Notes: generated by a model from the sequence alone, not told the origin. A stretch of 64,000 nt of DNA from Phoronis australis (GCA_002633005.1 NMRA01000209.1:148933-212932); one strand, 5' to 3'. Shown: positions 45,684 to 59,686, counted from the stretch's first letter. A program made the numbers and translations.

Positions 45684-48600
45684 GTTTTGGCAACGTGTAA
45701 CAATAGTGGGATTCAGGTAACTTGTTTTTTAGTTTGCTTTGTCTCCTTGGCAACTGCCGGTCATCACAAAATGGCTATTGTTTACAGTTCATTGGGGTTA
45801 ACAATGGGAGCGGACAATACCGACCGGTTCATATTCCAGATCTGAACTAATTTAGGTGCTGGGAAAGTACCTATTTGTTATTTCCTTGTATCCTGTACGT
45901 GTATACTCAGCTGTTAGTCCCAGCGATACATCCCATTGTCTATGTACAAATACATGGGGGCACGGACTATAAAGCTGTTGTAATGAATTCAGTGAAATTA
46001 AAGGGAAATAAGCGGTTACAATGAAGCATGTCGCATAAAATGCGCAAAATTGAACAAAATTATGTATGTGCGCGAGATTATCTCAGACCACATTTCAACA
46101 GCCGTTCGGGCTTTTTCATCAAAAAGACTTCCATTTTCTTTCGCAAAATCTGCTTTACACTCGACTGTTGAAGCACATGACCTTCAGGTACAACCTTACT
46201 CGCAAGCTCATTTTGCCCGGCATGCAATTTTAGAGTTCAGACATGAGGTCCAAAAACTCAGTACTCCGGTAATAGTTGACCAAAAACTGCATAGGTTGGT
46301 AGTTACCATTATCAGAATCTTGGGTTTTCAAAGCGGATTTGACCCAGGTTTTGGAGAACTGGTTATGCCGACTGTGAGAGACCTTTCGAAACTTTGTGAG
46401 ACTACACTTGAAACATCATAATTATTTTAAAAATAATTTAAGGATTACACTTAAAATCAATCAAACTAACCACGAATGTGAAGCTATTTTTGGAAGACGC
46501 GGCTACTGTCCGTGCAAGTAAACAACGTTGTTCCAATGGTCGATTGCGTCCTTAAATCTTTTATTTAGGTTACTCCTCTTTTTGTCAAATACAGTTGGGA
46601 GATTAACCTTTTGCTTTTTACGCCGGCTTTGATCAGCACCGACATACCACCCGCGCCCGACGTACGGTTTTCTTAGCGCCAAAAAACAGATGAGTTGCGC
46701 AGTATAGTTTTTTTGATCCGCTGTTGAATATACGTCCCCCGGCAATTTCGTTAAAAATTGTCCTCTATTTGGTTGTCTGAACAATTTTTAGTTTTGTTCT
46801 GCCCGTGAAGGCTGCGAATGTATGATTTTTTAGTCTGTTCTGATTGCTAGGTGTTGACCCCTAGACCCACTTTTGCTCAGTCGTGGCTTTTCCTAAACCT
46901 TTGCTGCTTGCAACCCAGTGGTCGAAATTGAGTAAGAAATTAAAGGTACCCTTCATAATCTTTGAATTTGTAAAACAATATGACTGTTCCGGTCTACCCC
47001 TACCTTTTCACCTCATTTCTATAATCTGGAGGTTTAGCAGTCTGAATTCATTGTCTTTTAGTTCGAATGGTGGATTTTGGGCCTGATAAGTGCTGAGTTG
47101 GTTTATTTTTGTTCCTTTTTAAGTAGCTGGCTGCACTTCCGGTGTTCGTAAACATGAAAAAATTGACAGCTTCTATAGGCTTTGTGCAAGATTTTCGAAG
47201 TCTTCAACTCATATTTTTAAGTTAATTGCACAGTCACCCTGTGGAACAGAGTGTTGGAGCTGGTATTCTTCAAAACAGCATAGACCAAAAACAGCGGCAA
47301 AACTGCTAGTGCCATCTGATGTGGCCGCCACCTCCCACTTCATGTAACTTTGGAGGCCTTTGTGAGGATAGGCCATTTGTAACAAAATCTTGCATACAAA
47401 ACAAATTGTCCTGTTTTAAAGCTCTATTCAAAGCAGAATATGACTGAATGCGTTCATCATATTCTATGGTAGTACCCAAAATAATGCTTTTTTTTCTTGC
47501 GTGTCCTTGAGAAGAAAGAATTGTTGAAAAGAGAAACGAATTAGAAAATGTTTCTTTGCGAAATAAATTAGTGTTTTTTTTTCCAGATATTTTGCAAAAC
47601 CTTCGTTTTGATAGTTGCTTTGGTTGATTTCCAAATATTCGGCATTTTAAATGGATTTATTACACTTCATTATTATTTATGATGCCCGTGAACGATGACA
47701 GATGAAAAATTAAGATGTTTTATTTCAGTGGTCAAGAGTTCAGCGCTGTAGCATAGATGACTGTCAGGAATGAAGGACACGATTTTGTAGATGCAGTGAA
47801 CGACATTCCACTCGTGATATATTTTGAAAATTTCACCTGTTGTCGACGAGCTGCTGTCTTTTAGTCTCAGTTAAATGACGCACGTGCGAGTTGTTCCGGG
47901 TATAATTTGGGAGGGCCGAGCTAACGCGCGTAGAATGTGCAACAGTCGGTTTTCATTACTACACGTAGTATCCGTAACCGAAACAACAAACAAAATGTCA
48001 GTGAATGGGAAGCAAGAATTTTAGGACTCAAAATTAGGTCCCGATTTCAGAGTCACCAGTTCTGCGTTAGGTACATTTGCGCAAGGAAAACGTTTGACCA
48101 ATCGCATAACGTTCTGAGATATCACCAGTCAAAGATGCTCCATCAGTGCTTAAAGATTTGAATCGAAAAAGGACAGAGAAAATAACATGACACCGCAAAG
48201 CACATTTAAATTAAACATAATTCTGAGGTCACGTAGGCCAATTATCCGATAGGCATGCTTTTTCCTACAGTGGTATCTGTTCCCAACCAATTTGGATAAT
48301 TCAATTTCAACGTGAAGCCCAACAGAGTTCGCCCCACGTGAGGAAGTACGACTCCAGTCGTGTTTCCGTATCGGACACCAAAATCACCATGTAAACGCAG
48401 CGGTGTCGAAACGAGAACAAACCGGTTGTATATACGGAACGACATCAACCCGATTTCAGTGAACTGTAAATAGGGAATGAAAGCCTATGCTGTTTGTTCA
48501 GCAAAGATAGTGAATGGGTTGTCGCTGGGAGCAATGGTCCCGCCCTGGCTTAGTGTGTATTCATTCCAATCAGTTCCCGACTTTTTAGCCGACGGTGATA

Positions 48601-51600
48601 AAAGTGTTTACTGTTTACCGGGAAGAAATCATATTATGACGTTTAATTTAATCTCTGGCGCATTCTGTTTACAATCTAATTTATTGTTAATTGACCTTTA
48701 TTGTCCGTATCACATGCACCATAAAGCTAAAGTACAAAAGATAAACACTGTTCGTTTTTAATTTACTATGTTCTCGTTGAGACATTTTGTGCTATAGAAA
48801 CCGCTACCGGTCAATCATATACCTTTAGAGACGAATGCGTGTTTTCAGTTATTTTATCCATTATCTTTTAACTCATGTCGCGGGCTCATCACGCGCGCTT
48901 AACTGCAAGAGAACGTAACTAGGCAACGAACAAATGTTAACCGCACCACTAGACGCTGTGTAGCAACTCGAGCGATAACAGATAAACACGGGACCAAAAT
49001 TATTATTCGGAACCGTTTGTTAAATACAACAATCGTCCGGGTAACGAAGATTACTCAATGCTTTAAGCACTTAGAGAGATGGTTGCGGTGTTGTCGCTAA
49101 GGAACGCTTAGCAACCGAGCTTAGCTCAACACCGGTCCTTTGTGAACTTTAGATTTTATCGATAGTTTACGAACAAAGCTTGTTATATCACGGAGTGTGT
49201 GTTCCTGTGACGAGCCACTTGTTCGCCCTTTGTAATAGGGTTTCACTAAAGAGCATGAGGGTCGCTTGAAGCTTCAACGTACCTGTGGCTGTGTGGAAGA
49301 TTTCGGCGAGTCCGCTCGATTGATATTACGTATTATTGGCCAGGTGGGAGTTCTGGGCACCTAAATAAGCCGTGATTAACTGTTCGGAAACAAGACATTG
49401 CGGGACGTTAGTGTGATAAGTCGAATGAAGTTTTGTGCATTTGACAAGGTGAGTCATTTTCACTTTCGTCGGATGGCTGGGACTCGAGCACACACATGGC
49501 CAGTCTTCTGAGATGATTACGGTTTTAGCGATTAACTTGAGCAATCTAATGAGTCGCAGACGGCTGCTAATGAAAGAATGATCTGATACTCGATGGAGCT
49601 GCATTATTTTTCTCCTAATCTTTTAGTGTGATGATGGACATAAACTGTTTTTACGCTGTTTGAACAATTCGTTTAAGAAATTGTGGGCGTTAATTGATCT
49701 GCCGTCCAACTACATGTTAAGTCACATAATGTTAATTAATAACACGTGGTTAAGAACTGACATTCTTTCGCATAGTGGTGAGCAAAGGAATTTATGACGG
49801 CATGGCTAAAGCACCGAGGACTTCGTAGCACAAGTGAAAAAATGCAATCCTTTATAGTCGTCAAAGTTACACGGGTACTCCTGAGACCATTTTTAATCAA
49901 GCCCTCGCAGTGTCCGGGCAAAAGGTATAACTTGCCCGAGGTATTCTCTTTTCGCGCCTCCCTGCTCAAATTACAAAATCCCTTGAAAATTGAGTGCACG
50001 CTTCACTTGTCTTGGTCTACATCTTTGGTAGCACACGAGAAGCTTGAATTGATTTTGTGATGGACACGTTCCAGGTTATTTCAGTGAGAAAGTTATTCAG
50101 CAATTTTGGTTCTGATAAGAGTCAATGATTGGCGTCGTCATGGCATAGATAAGCTATTTTACATGTACTTTAGTGAGAGGGAGTTCTTGTTTTCCAACAG
50201 CACGTCTAAATACAAGGCGTTAGGGTTTGCAATATTGTCGAATTTATACCTGCTTCCGCGAGCTGAATTGTCGGCGAGAATTTAAACAGGTTTAAGGGAA
50301 GTTAGACACTTTGAATTTTGAAATGTTGGGACTTCATGCCTCACGTAATAGTCAGAAAACTGAACTTCCATGGTGGGGTACACCGGTACATGTACCGAAT
50401 TTCGGCCCTAAATTTTGTTATTTTAAGTGCGCGCAGCACGCTACGCAACACTATTTCACGCGGGATTTAAGCAGAATTTAAACGTAGGTACAATTATAAT
50501 CACTGGTCAGCGTAAAATTTTGAAAATATTGCATAAATTGGAAATACTTGAGATTTGCCTTTCGTCTTAGAGACTGGGAGAACTTGCAGAAATACTCCGG
50601 ATTATCTGGAAGATTGATCTCCCCTGCATGAGCAGCAGTGCTCGAATGCACGTAGATGGCATGGGACGAGTGACAAGCCTGAGGACTTGACGAAATGTAG
50701 CCGCACGGACGTCAGCTGTTTGGATGATTACTTTAAACATCGTGTGGAATATGGAATAGAACACAAAGCTGTTTCTCAAAATCGTCCTGCAGTACACTGG
50801 TGGCCAGGTCGAAGGAATAAATATAGGAATAAATATAGCTTCGCCCCTCTCTCGTGCTGATATAAACAATAGCGCGACCATGACAGGCTCGTGGTACAAG
50901 TCTTAGAACTGTACACATCATTATGCATTAATTAACAATGTTCTTGCTACTTTTTATTGCGTAACCCTTGCTCTGATATTAGACCCTATAACTCTGACGT
51001 CGTAGTGCGGTCACTTGAGGACAAAAGTCAATAATTAATTTAAATTGTATTAATTTATTAAATAAATATCTATCTCATTCCACATGTGTAGAATCAGAAA
51101 TAGTATGTCGTTGCTGTGGCGAACTAAACTTACTACATTGTCTCTAATCAATAAAGAGCGATATCTGTATTAGTACCAAGGCCAATCGACGGGGTCACGT
51201 GAACATTGTTTCCATGGTTACAGTGACTTCTTTCGGCTACTATCAATTATTCATGTACTCAAAACAAATGCATGTAGCGTTGAACAGTTATTCAATAATT
51301 CACGCAAGAGATTCATGTAGTCTTAGTCTTTAACCAGGGGAAGAGATTGGAAAGCACAAAATCTGAAAAGAGAAATCGAAAGCTCACTTGAGATGAATCG
51401 CGTTGGCGATACTAATCGCATCGCTTCGATGCTCAATGTTGCCACTAGGGTTGCTCGATAACCTTAAAGTGATTTTCGCCGAATTTTCAGTCGTGAAGTA
51501 GGAGTGGAATACAGCGTTTTGTGCTAAAGAGTTGAAAGTCTTTTGTTAACTGGCTAAAACAAAATTTGGCTTTATTTTACCATGCACTGTACACGCAAAT

Positions 51601-53330
51601 CCAACGGCACTCGCATATAACTATAGCTGCTTCACTTATGTAAGTAAAATTATGCCCAAAAGCAAAAGCTAGATCTATTAATGTCGTATATTTTTCATAT
51701 TACCGAACAAAATTACTTACAGTTTTCCAAATAGCAAGAAAATATTAAACCTATGGGTTTCCGAATTTTTCGCTCAAAACAGTTGTGGCACATGTTTAGT
51801 TTTGCACGACAGAATAGCTGAATAAAAGTTCGTTCGGCATTGTTCCTACTCTAAGAACCGACGTATTCTAATCGCAGTGAATACGTTTGGCACATACTTG
51901 CCATTTAACTCAACAGCGTGACTTGGTAAACATCAATCATCGATCGATCAGGGATTATTGGACTTATGTTATGTACAGCCTAATTAAACACTAACCCGTG
52001 AATGGGACACACCTAACATCAAGAAACAGACCACCCTTCTTCCCAAATTGAACAAAACTGTCAGAAAGAATACAGCCAATCAAAAGATCATTTCTGAAAA
52101 ACATGGTATGGACTAACTTACCCACAATGCATCAAACACTTGGGTCATGTTGCTGCTTTGCATTAGGGTGTTAGAATCTTGAATAGACTAAATATATTTC
52201 AAGACAAAACAAGGCGAGATTGTGAAAATTTCAATGCGCCCGTTGACCCGAGATAAGCAATCATAGTGCGTGAATGATTTTCTTAGCGTCAATGACCCGG
52301 GCCTCCTCCCAAAGCTAGCTCTGCAATCCTTTGTTTTGTTTCAAACGTACTGTGTACCAACTGCCCATGTAAAACGAAAATGTCATTGCAATTGTTAAAT
52401 AACCCAGTTGTTCATAAAATGCTTCCATAGCTTTCCGTTCTTTATTTCTGAAACAACGATTTTTTGTTCTATTTGTAAAATTTAACTGTTTGAGGCTTGT
52501 TGGCTGCGTCATCAATCTCCGTTGTTCTTTTTTATTTAATTGCACAGATTTCAAGGCCTGTGACTTACCCAGTTAAAATACCGTGCTATTCATCGAGTGG
52601 AGTTTAGTTCCGCCATCTGGTGGATAGAGGAAGCGGGGCCCGCAATTTCGAAACCGCGCTTGGCTCTGACCTCGCCGCTAATACATGTATCGCGTTGCAA
52701 ACGTCAACCATCCGACTATTCCCCGGCTTTACGAATTCTGCTACACGGATTCCACTCTGTAACATTCAGTCGATCAAAATCGGTGACCGCTAAGAGTGCT
52801 ACACGTGCATTGCACGCTACCGGTTTTGGGTGGAGATTTGCGGTAGCCGCCTAGCCGGTTTGGATGGTCAGATTCCACGATATTTAATTCGCGTCTGTAC
52901 GAAGTAGCTGACATTATGGTCGCGTGTATTACCTAAAGTTTATTTACCATTGACAAATAGAAGTGCGAGTCAGATTAAATTGATCACGCCGTTGTCATGC
53001 ACACCAAAGTAGTCTGCGACCGAATTTAGTTAAAGTTTATTAGCAAGACTTTCGTTTTAAAATGTACATAGTTCAGTTCGAGGTTTTTACCTTTAACTAA
53101 TTACTTTTGCAATGTCAATTAAATTGTGATGATACGCTTTTACTCGCTTTTCATGTTGGTGGTTTTAAAAGCATTTCCCGTTTCGATTTCTTGCAGATCT
53201 ACAGTACCTGTTTCGTTTGCGCTTGTTCTCTGAACCACTTTTAAAATACAATGTTGAACTGGTCGAATGTGTCAATTTGTGTGTAGTTTTTTATACATGA
53301 ATTCTGGTGACTCAACATACATGATTAAAT
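45684..53330. other. Long intergenic stretch
   Basis: Open frames up to about 120 codons exist, for example 46062-46421 (+), 50567-50899 (-) and 52315-52554 (-). None shows family motifs; several begin only at TTG or GTG. I see no RNA gene or clear mobile element here. Confidence 0.35.
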
Positions 53331-53332
53331 TT

Positions 53333-53472
53333 CAGGTGCAGATCCTGGATTTTGTAAATAGAGGAGGGGGTCGGATCAAGGATTTTTTTAAAAAGATCGG
53401 CGAAGTCAACAATTTGAAAATTCTAGGTTTGATATCTTAAAACCACCCTTGACCCCCCTGGATCCGCCTATG
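53333..53472. mobile_element. Small MITE, about 140 bp
   Basis: Left end CAGGTGCAGATCCTGGA and right end (complement) CATAGGCGGATCCAGGG form imperfect inverted repeats around GATCC. The element is flanked by AATTT at 53328-53332 and 53473-53477, a possible 5-bp target duplication. Related termini lie at 37901-37943 and 39671-39687. Confidence 0.6.
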
Positions 53473-54207
53473 AATTTGCGGAAAAATGAAATCATGTCGC
53501 CAATATACTGGTGTTTGTTCGCCGTGGTTGAAACATTTTCGTTCCGTGAGTTTAGTTGATATTTACCACGGCTTCGTTGTTTGTTGGAATTGGCGTTTAG
53601 AAGACTCTAGGTGGAACTTTGAGGGTTGGCCAAGGATTTTTTTCCACCCCTTGATTTAGCTGCATCTTTTTTCGGTCGATACGGTGAAGATCGGGTGTAG
53701 TGGTCTTAGTATACTGCCATGGATTCGCATAACGCCATCCACATGCGTTTCAACCTGGCTCCATGACGATCGCTCGGCAACAATATTAGAAATATTAGAT
53801 ACGCAAGTGGAAAACAATTTTGTTTGCATGGTCGCTTGGCACCGCTATCACAAAATCGCCATAAAAATTCTAGTATCCGCGCAGTGAATCGTTTGCCCTA
53901 CCAAGTGTAATCATTGAAGTGTTACCGGGGATTCTGACATAGGTGTTGTAGACGGGACGTGCCGCTCGCAAGAAGTCTTTTTACGGCGCCTTACCTGCCT
54001 GCGCCAGGGTGTCATTTCTGGGTTAAATTTATTACCATTGAAGTGTTCATTTTGGGATTGATAAACCCTTGTTAGGGCGTCTTTTGTAATAAATAGTGCA
54101 GTAGGATTTTTAGGGTTTTGTAGAGACAAAAGGTTGCCAGGTATACAAACTTTCCAAAAAACAAATAGTGATGTACCCCATCCCCCATGCGAATGATTCA
54201 AATTTTA

Positions 54208-54449
54208 TTAGCCGAACGTGAAAGTCTTGGCATCTAAATTTATAACTGCTGCAGTTGGTTTGCTGTCCTTTGTAGTTTCTTTATATTTTGGACAAAGGTC
54301 TGGCCTGAAAGGTCCTTTGTGCTCTTTTGTGTAGGTTACGTTTCCGCGGGCAACGATAGCTGACGACGTGACAGGTTTGAGGTGAATGTTTTGGCCATTA
54401 TCTCTTGATAGGCGGAGTTTTTCACGTAGCTCAAATGACACCAGCTACA
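54208..54449 (-). CDS. Candidate terminal exon of an unidentified minus-strand gene
   Basis: After an acceptor-like CTTATGTAG the frame reads LVSFELREKLRLSRDNGQNI, then HLKPVTSSAIVARGNVTYTK and on to KTFTFG with a TAA stop. AATAAA overlaps the stop codon directly. The 80 codons look protein-like (balanced, Lys/Arg/Thr-rich), but I recognise no family and the pyrimidine tract is weak. Confidence 0.28.
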
Positions 54450-55471
54450 TAAGGGTCGACTTTATAGTCGGCATAAGGAAGTCTATTAAACGAGAGTACC
54501 AGCCGTCACGGGTCGACTTCTTGTACTGTCAGCTTTTGAGGACTCCCGCTTTCACAAGTTAGAGTCGTGAAAGGAGGTGGATAATTTTATCATAGATCTT
54601 GCCATATGGGCGATTCGATATCTTCGCAAGTCACCAGAACTCAAGTATACCAGGAAACAATTCTCGCTCACTTCTAGTGACTCGTGACCCGAAACCACCT
54701 GCGGCTGTCGATTGGATCGACATGAAAGTTATACACATCTCTTGAGTTGTCTTATCTAATCCTAATATTCGTCAAATGATTTCCGAGCAAACGCCCACAG
54801 AACCGAATCTCAGACGTTGACCTAAGATGATCTTCAGGGCGGATTAATTCTTGCAAAAACTGCGGCTGAGAAAGTTACCGTATAAAAAAATTGTGTGTCC
54901 CACTGTCTTGTCGGTCATCAAAACGTTCTAATGTTGAAGCGGAGGTTCAAATAAAGACAATAAGAATGAGACGCCATTAAACCAAACACTTATCTACATG
55001 TATAAACGCCATTATGATCACAGCATAACATTCGAAAAGAAATAAATTCGTCACATTTCTCGACTGCTCTTTTGTTGCGCGCCCAACAATTAAATCGAAA
55101 CTGTGACTAGCTTGGTTGTTGTTCAAACACCAGCATCAGATGTTCGAACAGAGTTTGTGGGATATTTGCTCCCGTCCATGTACGAAAGAATCGCTTGACA
55201 CATGACTGGCCTACAATCACCCCTTTTCCCTATCTAAGAAAGGAATGGTTTCGTTTCCTTGAGTATGGCCTGTGCTTTCGCGAAGTCGCCTACCGTCAAT
55301 TCATTGTTTTCATGAGGTGCTTAGTGATAGTTACGTTTTTACGAGTTAGCGTTTGTCATTTCACACGGATGGGCTGATTTCAATAAGTACATTGTTTGTA
55401 TGAGCGACTAGATATGCCTTCACATCGTTGATTTGATAACTGTTTGTGACTTCATTTTTTTCTCGTTACAG
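54450..55471. other. Upstream region of the PLDLR-protein gene
   Basis: Should contain its promoter and a non-coding first exon, since the coding exon begins right after a splice acceptor. I could not place that exon. TTCATTTTTTTCTCGTTACAG at 55451-55471 is the acceptor. Confidence 0.4.
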
Positions 55472-55476
55472 AAAAA

Positions 55477-55974
55477 ATGTCTTCTGACTCCGAACTAGAC
55501 TCTCCTCGCACGGATTACTCTACGCCACGGAGCACTCCTGATCTCTGCGGCAATGCGACCGACTGTTACGAAGAATTAAGCAATTTGCACTCACTGGCTT
55601 GTATAAATGTAAAGGACATCTGTCGCCCTCTATCGCCCATATCAGATCTTCCAGTGAACACAGCAGCTGTCGCACCACCCGAAAGGCGGCGCCCTCGATC
55701 TGTGAGAAAAACTCGATCGCCCAATCAGAAGTCGGTACTATACACGCCAGTCATGGTCATGGCTCCATATCCACTGGTCGACCAACACGATAATCTGGCC
55801 AATAACAATACTAGCTTGAAAAAGAGGAAAAATGTTAAAACTGGAGGTCAGGACAAATATGCAAAACTCTACCAAGAAGTTTTACACCACCATGATATCT
55901 TTGCAATCGCCGATGTGAACGCAGCTGGATGCAGTGAGGAACCTTTGGACTTAAGAATCAAAGTTAAAAGATAA
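55477..55974 (+). CDS. Uncharacterised 165-residue protein with C-terminal CtBP-type PLDLR motif
   Basis: A strong polypyrimidine acceptor ends at 55471, five bases before ATG, and the whole frame lies in one exon ending TAA at 55972-55974. The protein has a Ser/Thr-Pro-rich N-terminus (MSSDSELDSPRTDYSTPRST), a second Pro block (CRPLSPISDLP), two basic clusters (ERRRPRSVRK, KKRKNVK) that look like nuclear localisation signals, a helix-prone KLYQEVLHHHDIF segment, and ends EEPLDLRIKVKR. PLDLR fits the P-x-D-L-S/R motif by which many repressors recruit CtBP. No DNA-binding domain is visible. Probably a small nuclear cofactor; the family is not recognised, and the role is inference. Confidence 0.7.
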   Translation: MSSDSELDSPRTDYSTPRSTPDLCGNATDCYEELSNLHSLACINVKDICRPLSPISDLPVNTAAVAPPERRRPRSVRKTRSPNQKSVLYTPVMVMAPYPLVDQHDNLANNNTSLKKRKNVKTGGQDKYAKLYQEVLHHHDIFAIADVNAAGCSEEPLDLRIKVKR

Positions 55975-57631
55975 CCACTGACTGGGCGAGAAATAAAAAA
56001 CAGTCGCATAATAGCCCTCCTTGAACTTTAGTTGTCATCACTGACAGAAAAGCTCAAGTTGGTGTTGTTTCGTTGAGAGTTTGGTCAAATGTGTGATAAA
56101 AACGCATCGTTTAGGTAACTGGTGGTTGTTGAAGAAAGGAACTGAGAGGACAAGCACATCGTATCGTTTCATGGGGATAACTTTTTTGCCTAAGGTTTTT
56201 TGCTCAGATCTCCTTCCTGTTCTGATAGTTTTCTTATTTAGTGTCCCAGTCAGTCAGCTGCCTGTCACGGAGGGTATAACGGAGGGTATAACGCAGGAAT
56301 AAGAGACGCGCAGAAATATTGAATGTAAGGAAATTTACTTCTATTCCAGGATTGATATGGTTTTCATGCTTGAGTAATTGATAATGCAAACTCCAAAAAA
56401 ATTGGTGCTATTGTACGAAAGTTTTGAAATTTTGAATGTATACCGTGTGCATAAGATGATGCGCTGCTGCCCGTTAGAGGTCGTTAGTTTATTATTTTAC
56501 GCCTGCTACTAAGTTGATTTTTGCAAGGTTTGACAATAGATCGAAATGAATGAATTGGTGCAGAGTTCAACGTTTCGGGTACAACCATTATAGCGGCCCC
56601 TGCCCATCAAAGAAATGAAGTTTTGAGAAGACCCCTTACTGCTATAAATTGGTCTCGGCTTGTTCCTTATTTAGATGAGAAGTGATTTATTGGCTTATAA
56701 AACTGACAGTTCGTTGTTCCTTGGGACAATACTCGGCGCATAAAATGATCCGCCGTGACTAAGCAGCTTCTGGAGGCTAATCTCGAGAAATAACGAACTG
56801 CCAGTTGATTCCGAGCTCGGATGGCATCCCCAATTTAATTGGTAAATGGTCTAAATCAAAAGTTGTTTTGTGACGGTAAATGGGTCAGTTTGTATATTAG
56901 TAAAACGATGCCCTGCTGATATCGGTACACCTTCTACAGTTCATTGAGCTTGGTTGCCACATTTTTATACCGGGCAACTGCTGAATTTCAAACCGATGAA
57001 AGTATTACTGACTCGGACGTTTAATTACCATGGCCACATCCGCCGCAGTGTGTCCCGCTTGAGTGGTTTAGCTGTAGATCTTTTAGCCTACTCTTTGAAA
57101 ACCTGGAGCGAATTCATAGTGGGACAGAGGGCCTCGACACCCCTGTTGGAACCGGTTTGAATTGGTGCATTGATGAAAATATATGTTTTCCGTTATCACA
57201 CCTCTTCTGATCGTGGACCCGCGCATTAATGTTTGTTTCGATAGTTTGTACACGACATAAAGAATTGTAGATTTATTTCTGACTGTTTTGTATAATTGAA
57301 CTATTTTAATTTTGTGAAGCTGAATTCACTAAAATGACACTACATTCCTGGCGAGATGGTTTGTTTGGAGTTGTCTTAGACATTTTCACTGTTCTTCATT
57401 CCGATAATTACACTGGTACTTGTAAATTTATTATTACTTTTGAAAGTAAAGCATAGGATTGCTGTCTTTATACAGGAACTTTAAGTAGTAAATAAATTGT
57501 AGGATATGTTATCTGAGATTAAGGCGATTTATTTGTTCTATTTTTAATGCAACAGTGCAAACTGTGGTCCACTTGAGACCACAGTGATATCTAAATCAGT
57601 ATTATCTGAACATTTAACTTGTATTAATAAA
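55975..57631 (+). other. Probable 3' UTR of the PLDLR-protein gene
   Basis: AT-rich with several ATTTA-like stretches. Polyadenylation hexamers AATAAA lie at 57491-57496 and 57626-57631. A short tandem GAGGGTATAACG repeat lies near 56268-56295. Confidence 0.4.
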
Positions 57632-57639
57632 GTTCACCA

Positions 57640-59680
57640 AAGCGTTCGACTGTTTTTCCTTTTTTATGTGCCCCCAGAAGTTGTGGGCGCACGTAGATGT
57701 ACTAGGCATCCCGTCCGCATTCATTGTACCCAGCCGCATACAATGTATTTTCTAGCCGTGCCATTATGGCCTCCACAGCTCAGTTCAGTACACCTTGTAA
57801 GGAATGTTGGTAACTACAGAAATTACGGATTTTTTGGATCAAGATTTTTAGTTGTTCAATGATCTCGCTGGTCCATGAAACTTACAGGGCGACAAAAACA
57901 ATAAATAACACTCCAAACGTTTTTCCATTTGACTTGTTGTATTCTTTTTGCAAATTATAACTTTCCAAGTCATTAACGGATTTCCCTCAGTGTACATGCA
58001 CACTGTATGGTGGTCGAAAACTAAATTGTTGGTAGTCACGTCTGATCAACGCAGCGAGTTTCGTACGAACAATGCTGTCCTAATAACCATTTTCAAAAGA
58101 AATGCTATATTTGGAATCCTTTATAAAAAGTACCGATGTTTTCATCTTTATGAAATCATCACACATCCTCTGTATGTTTCGCTGCGTTTATGTTATCAAG
58201 TTCGACAGCTTCTGTCCCAGGCCTGCTTGCCTTTGCCGATTGCGACGAAGTCACGACACCTGCCGCAACACGGTTCTCCCTGCTTCTTACGTCCCTGGTA
58301 ACTGGATAGGGAGGGCACTGTGTTGACGTAACCAATTTGTAGCCTAGTGTTGTGAAGGCCCACTTTCATTGCCATGTTACTCTACGTCAGGCCAATCATA
58401 AACAACAAAAATGGGAACAATCAAGTCTCTTTTTAGGAACTAGTCTATCGTCCTGGCCGATAACAGCTGGAGCCCCACCTATTGGTTGAGCCACCGTCAC
58501 CTTACGATAAACTTTGCCAATAGGTGTCCCTGCATGTGTTCTGTATTGTTGTAGCTTGGTATGCCAAACTTTGCAGTTGTTAGGTAACTCTGACAACAAT
58601 TGATCACTGCATACACGGGCTTTTGGGCCCATACACGCGCCAAATGTGATAGATGTGAACTTTATGTGATGGGTACAAGAATGTTTGCTTATATCCGCAT
58701 TTAGCGGGCACACAGGTGTAACTAGCCTACGCGAATCAATGGGAGTAAACCGTCACTGGCCAAGTGCATGAGTGACGGTTGACTGATAATATGTTCACGT
58801 CTTCCGAAGCCTACCAACACATATCAAAACATTCACAAGCAAATGCGCTTTAACCAGATACTCCTAGTGTGCCCGACTGTGGCCCGGGATGGCCCAAAGT
58901 AAGAATCGGATTGTCTAAAAATCGTCCAAAAGACTTTTTAAGCGCATGCGTCTGCATTTGAAACAGACAGTCAAGCGCAAACTATTTTTGAAAAAATATC
59001 CTTTCCGATACAGGACCTTAACATGCGCATAAACGCTGAGAGGCGTATTTCATAATTAGATTTTAAACAAAACGTCGGGTTCCACGCATTGTACTTCTCA
59101 TGCAAGATTACAATCATTCTATTAAACACGGCAAACAGACGCATTAAGTTTGAGAGTTTGATTTAAAGGCGTCAGAAGCCTAGTCTTAATTAATTTTTTT
59201 TCAACTAAGATTTGCCAAAGACAATACTTAGCCAGTGGCAAGGCTGCAATGTTCATGGAGACTAGAACCTTATGATCGGTACCTTAACATTGATAGCAAC
59301 GAAACACCGACTTCAATTTTGCGATGACCAGTAATCTATCAAATGGTTATGTCTCCTCCACATACACACTGCGACCACATTTGCCCGAGCTGTACAGGTA
59401 TGCACTGAAACTATTAAATTAATAAACTTTTGTCTAACCTGGGTCAAATTCAGAGCCAACGACAAATCCCAGACAGATTCTTTTCACGCATTTGACACTG
59501 AGAAAAACCTCCGCAGACATACGCGCCCTCTATATGTAGGACCAACAGTTTGCAGATGTGGGTCGATAACTCCAGTTCAAGAATGACTTTTAAGTTAAAA
59601 TATAACAAAGCACCTTACAATCTACAACTCATAAAATACCGGATCGCTCTTAGCCACAGAGTGTTGGGGCATAGTTGTAC
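57640..59680. other. Intergenic stretch
   Basis: A minus-strand frame at 58396-58713 and plus-strand frames near 57948-58326 lack family motifs and splice context. A short inverted pair CACCTATTGG / CCAATAGGTG lies near 58480-58530. Nothing else firm. Confidence 0.35.
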
Positions 59681-59686
59681 TCTAGA

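Noticed and set aside
46050-46421. 123-residue plus-strand open frame
   Set aside because: It starts at TTG (first ATG at 46062), has no splice context or known motif, and a frame of this size is expected by chance in 64 kb.
50567-50899. 110-residue minus-strand open frame
   Set aside because: Overlaps a second open frame in another register, no family motif, and a composition typical of random translation.
58396-58713. 105-residue minus-strand open frame
   Set aside because: No motif, no splice sites; Cys/His content is scattered with no zinc-finger spacing.
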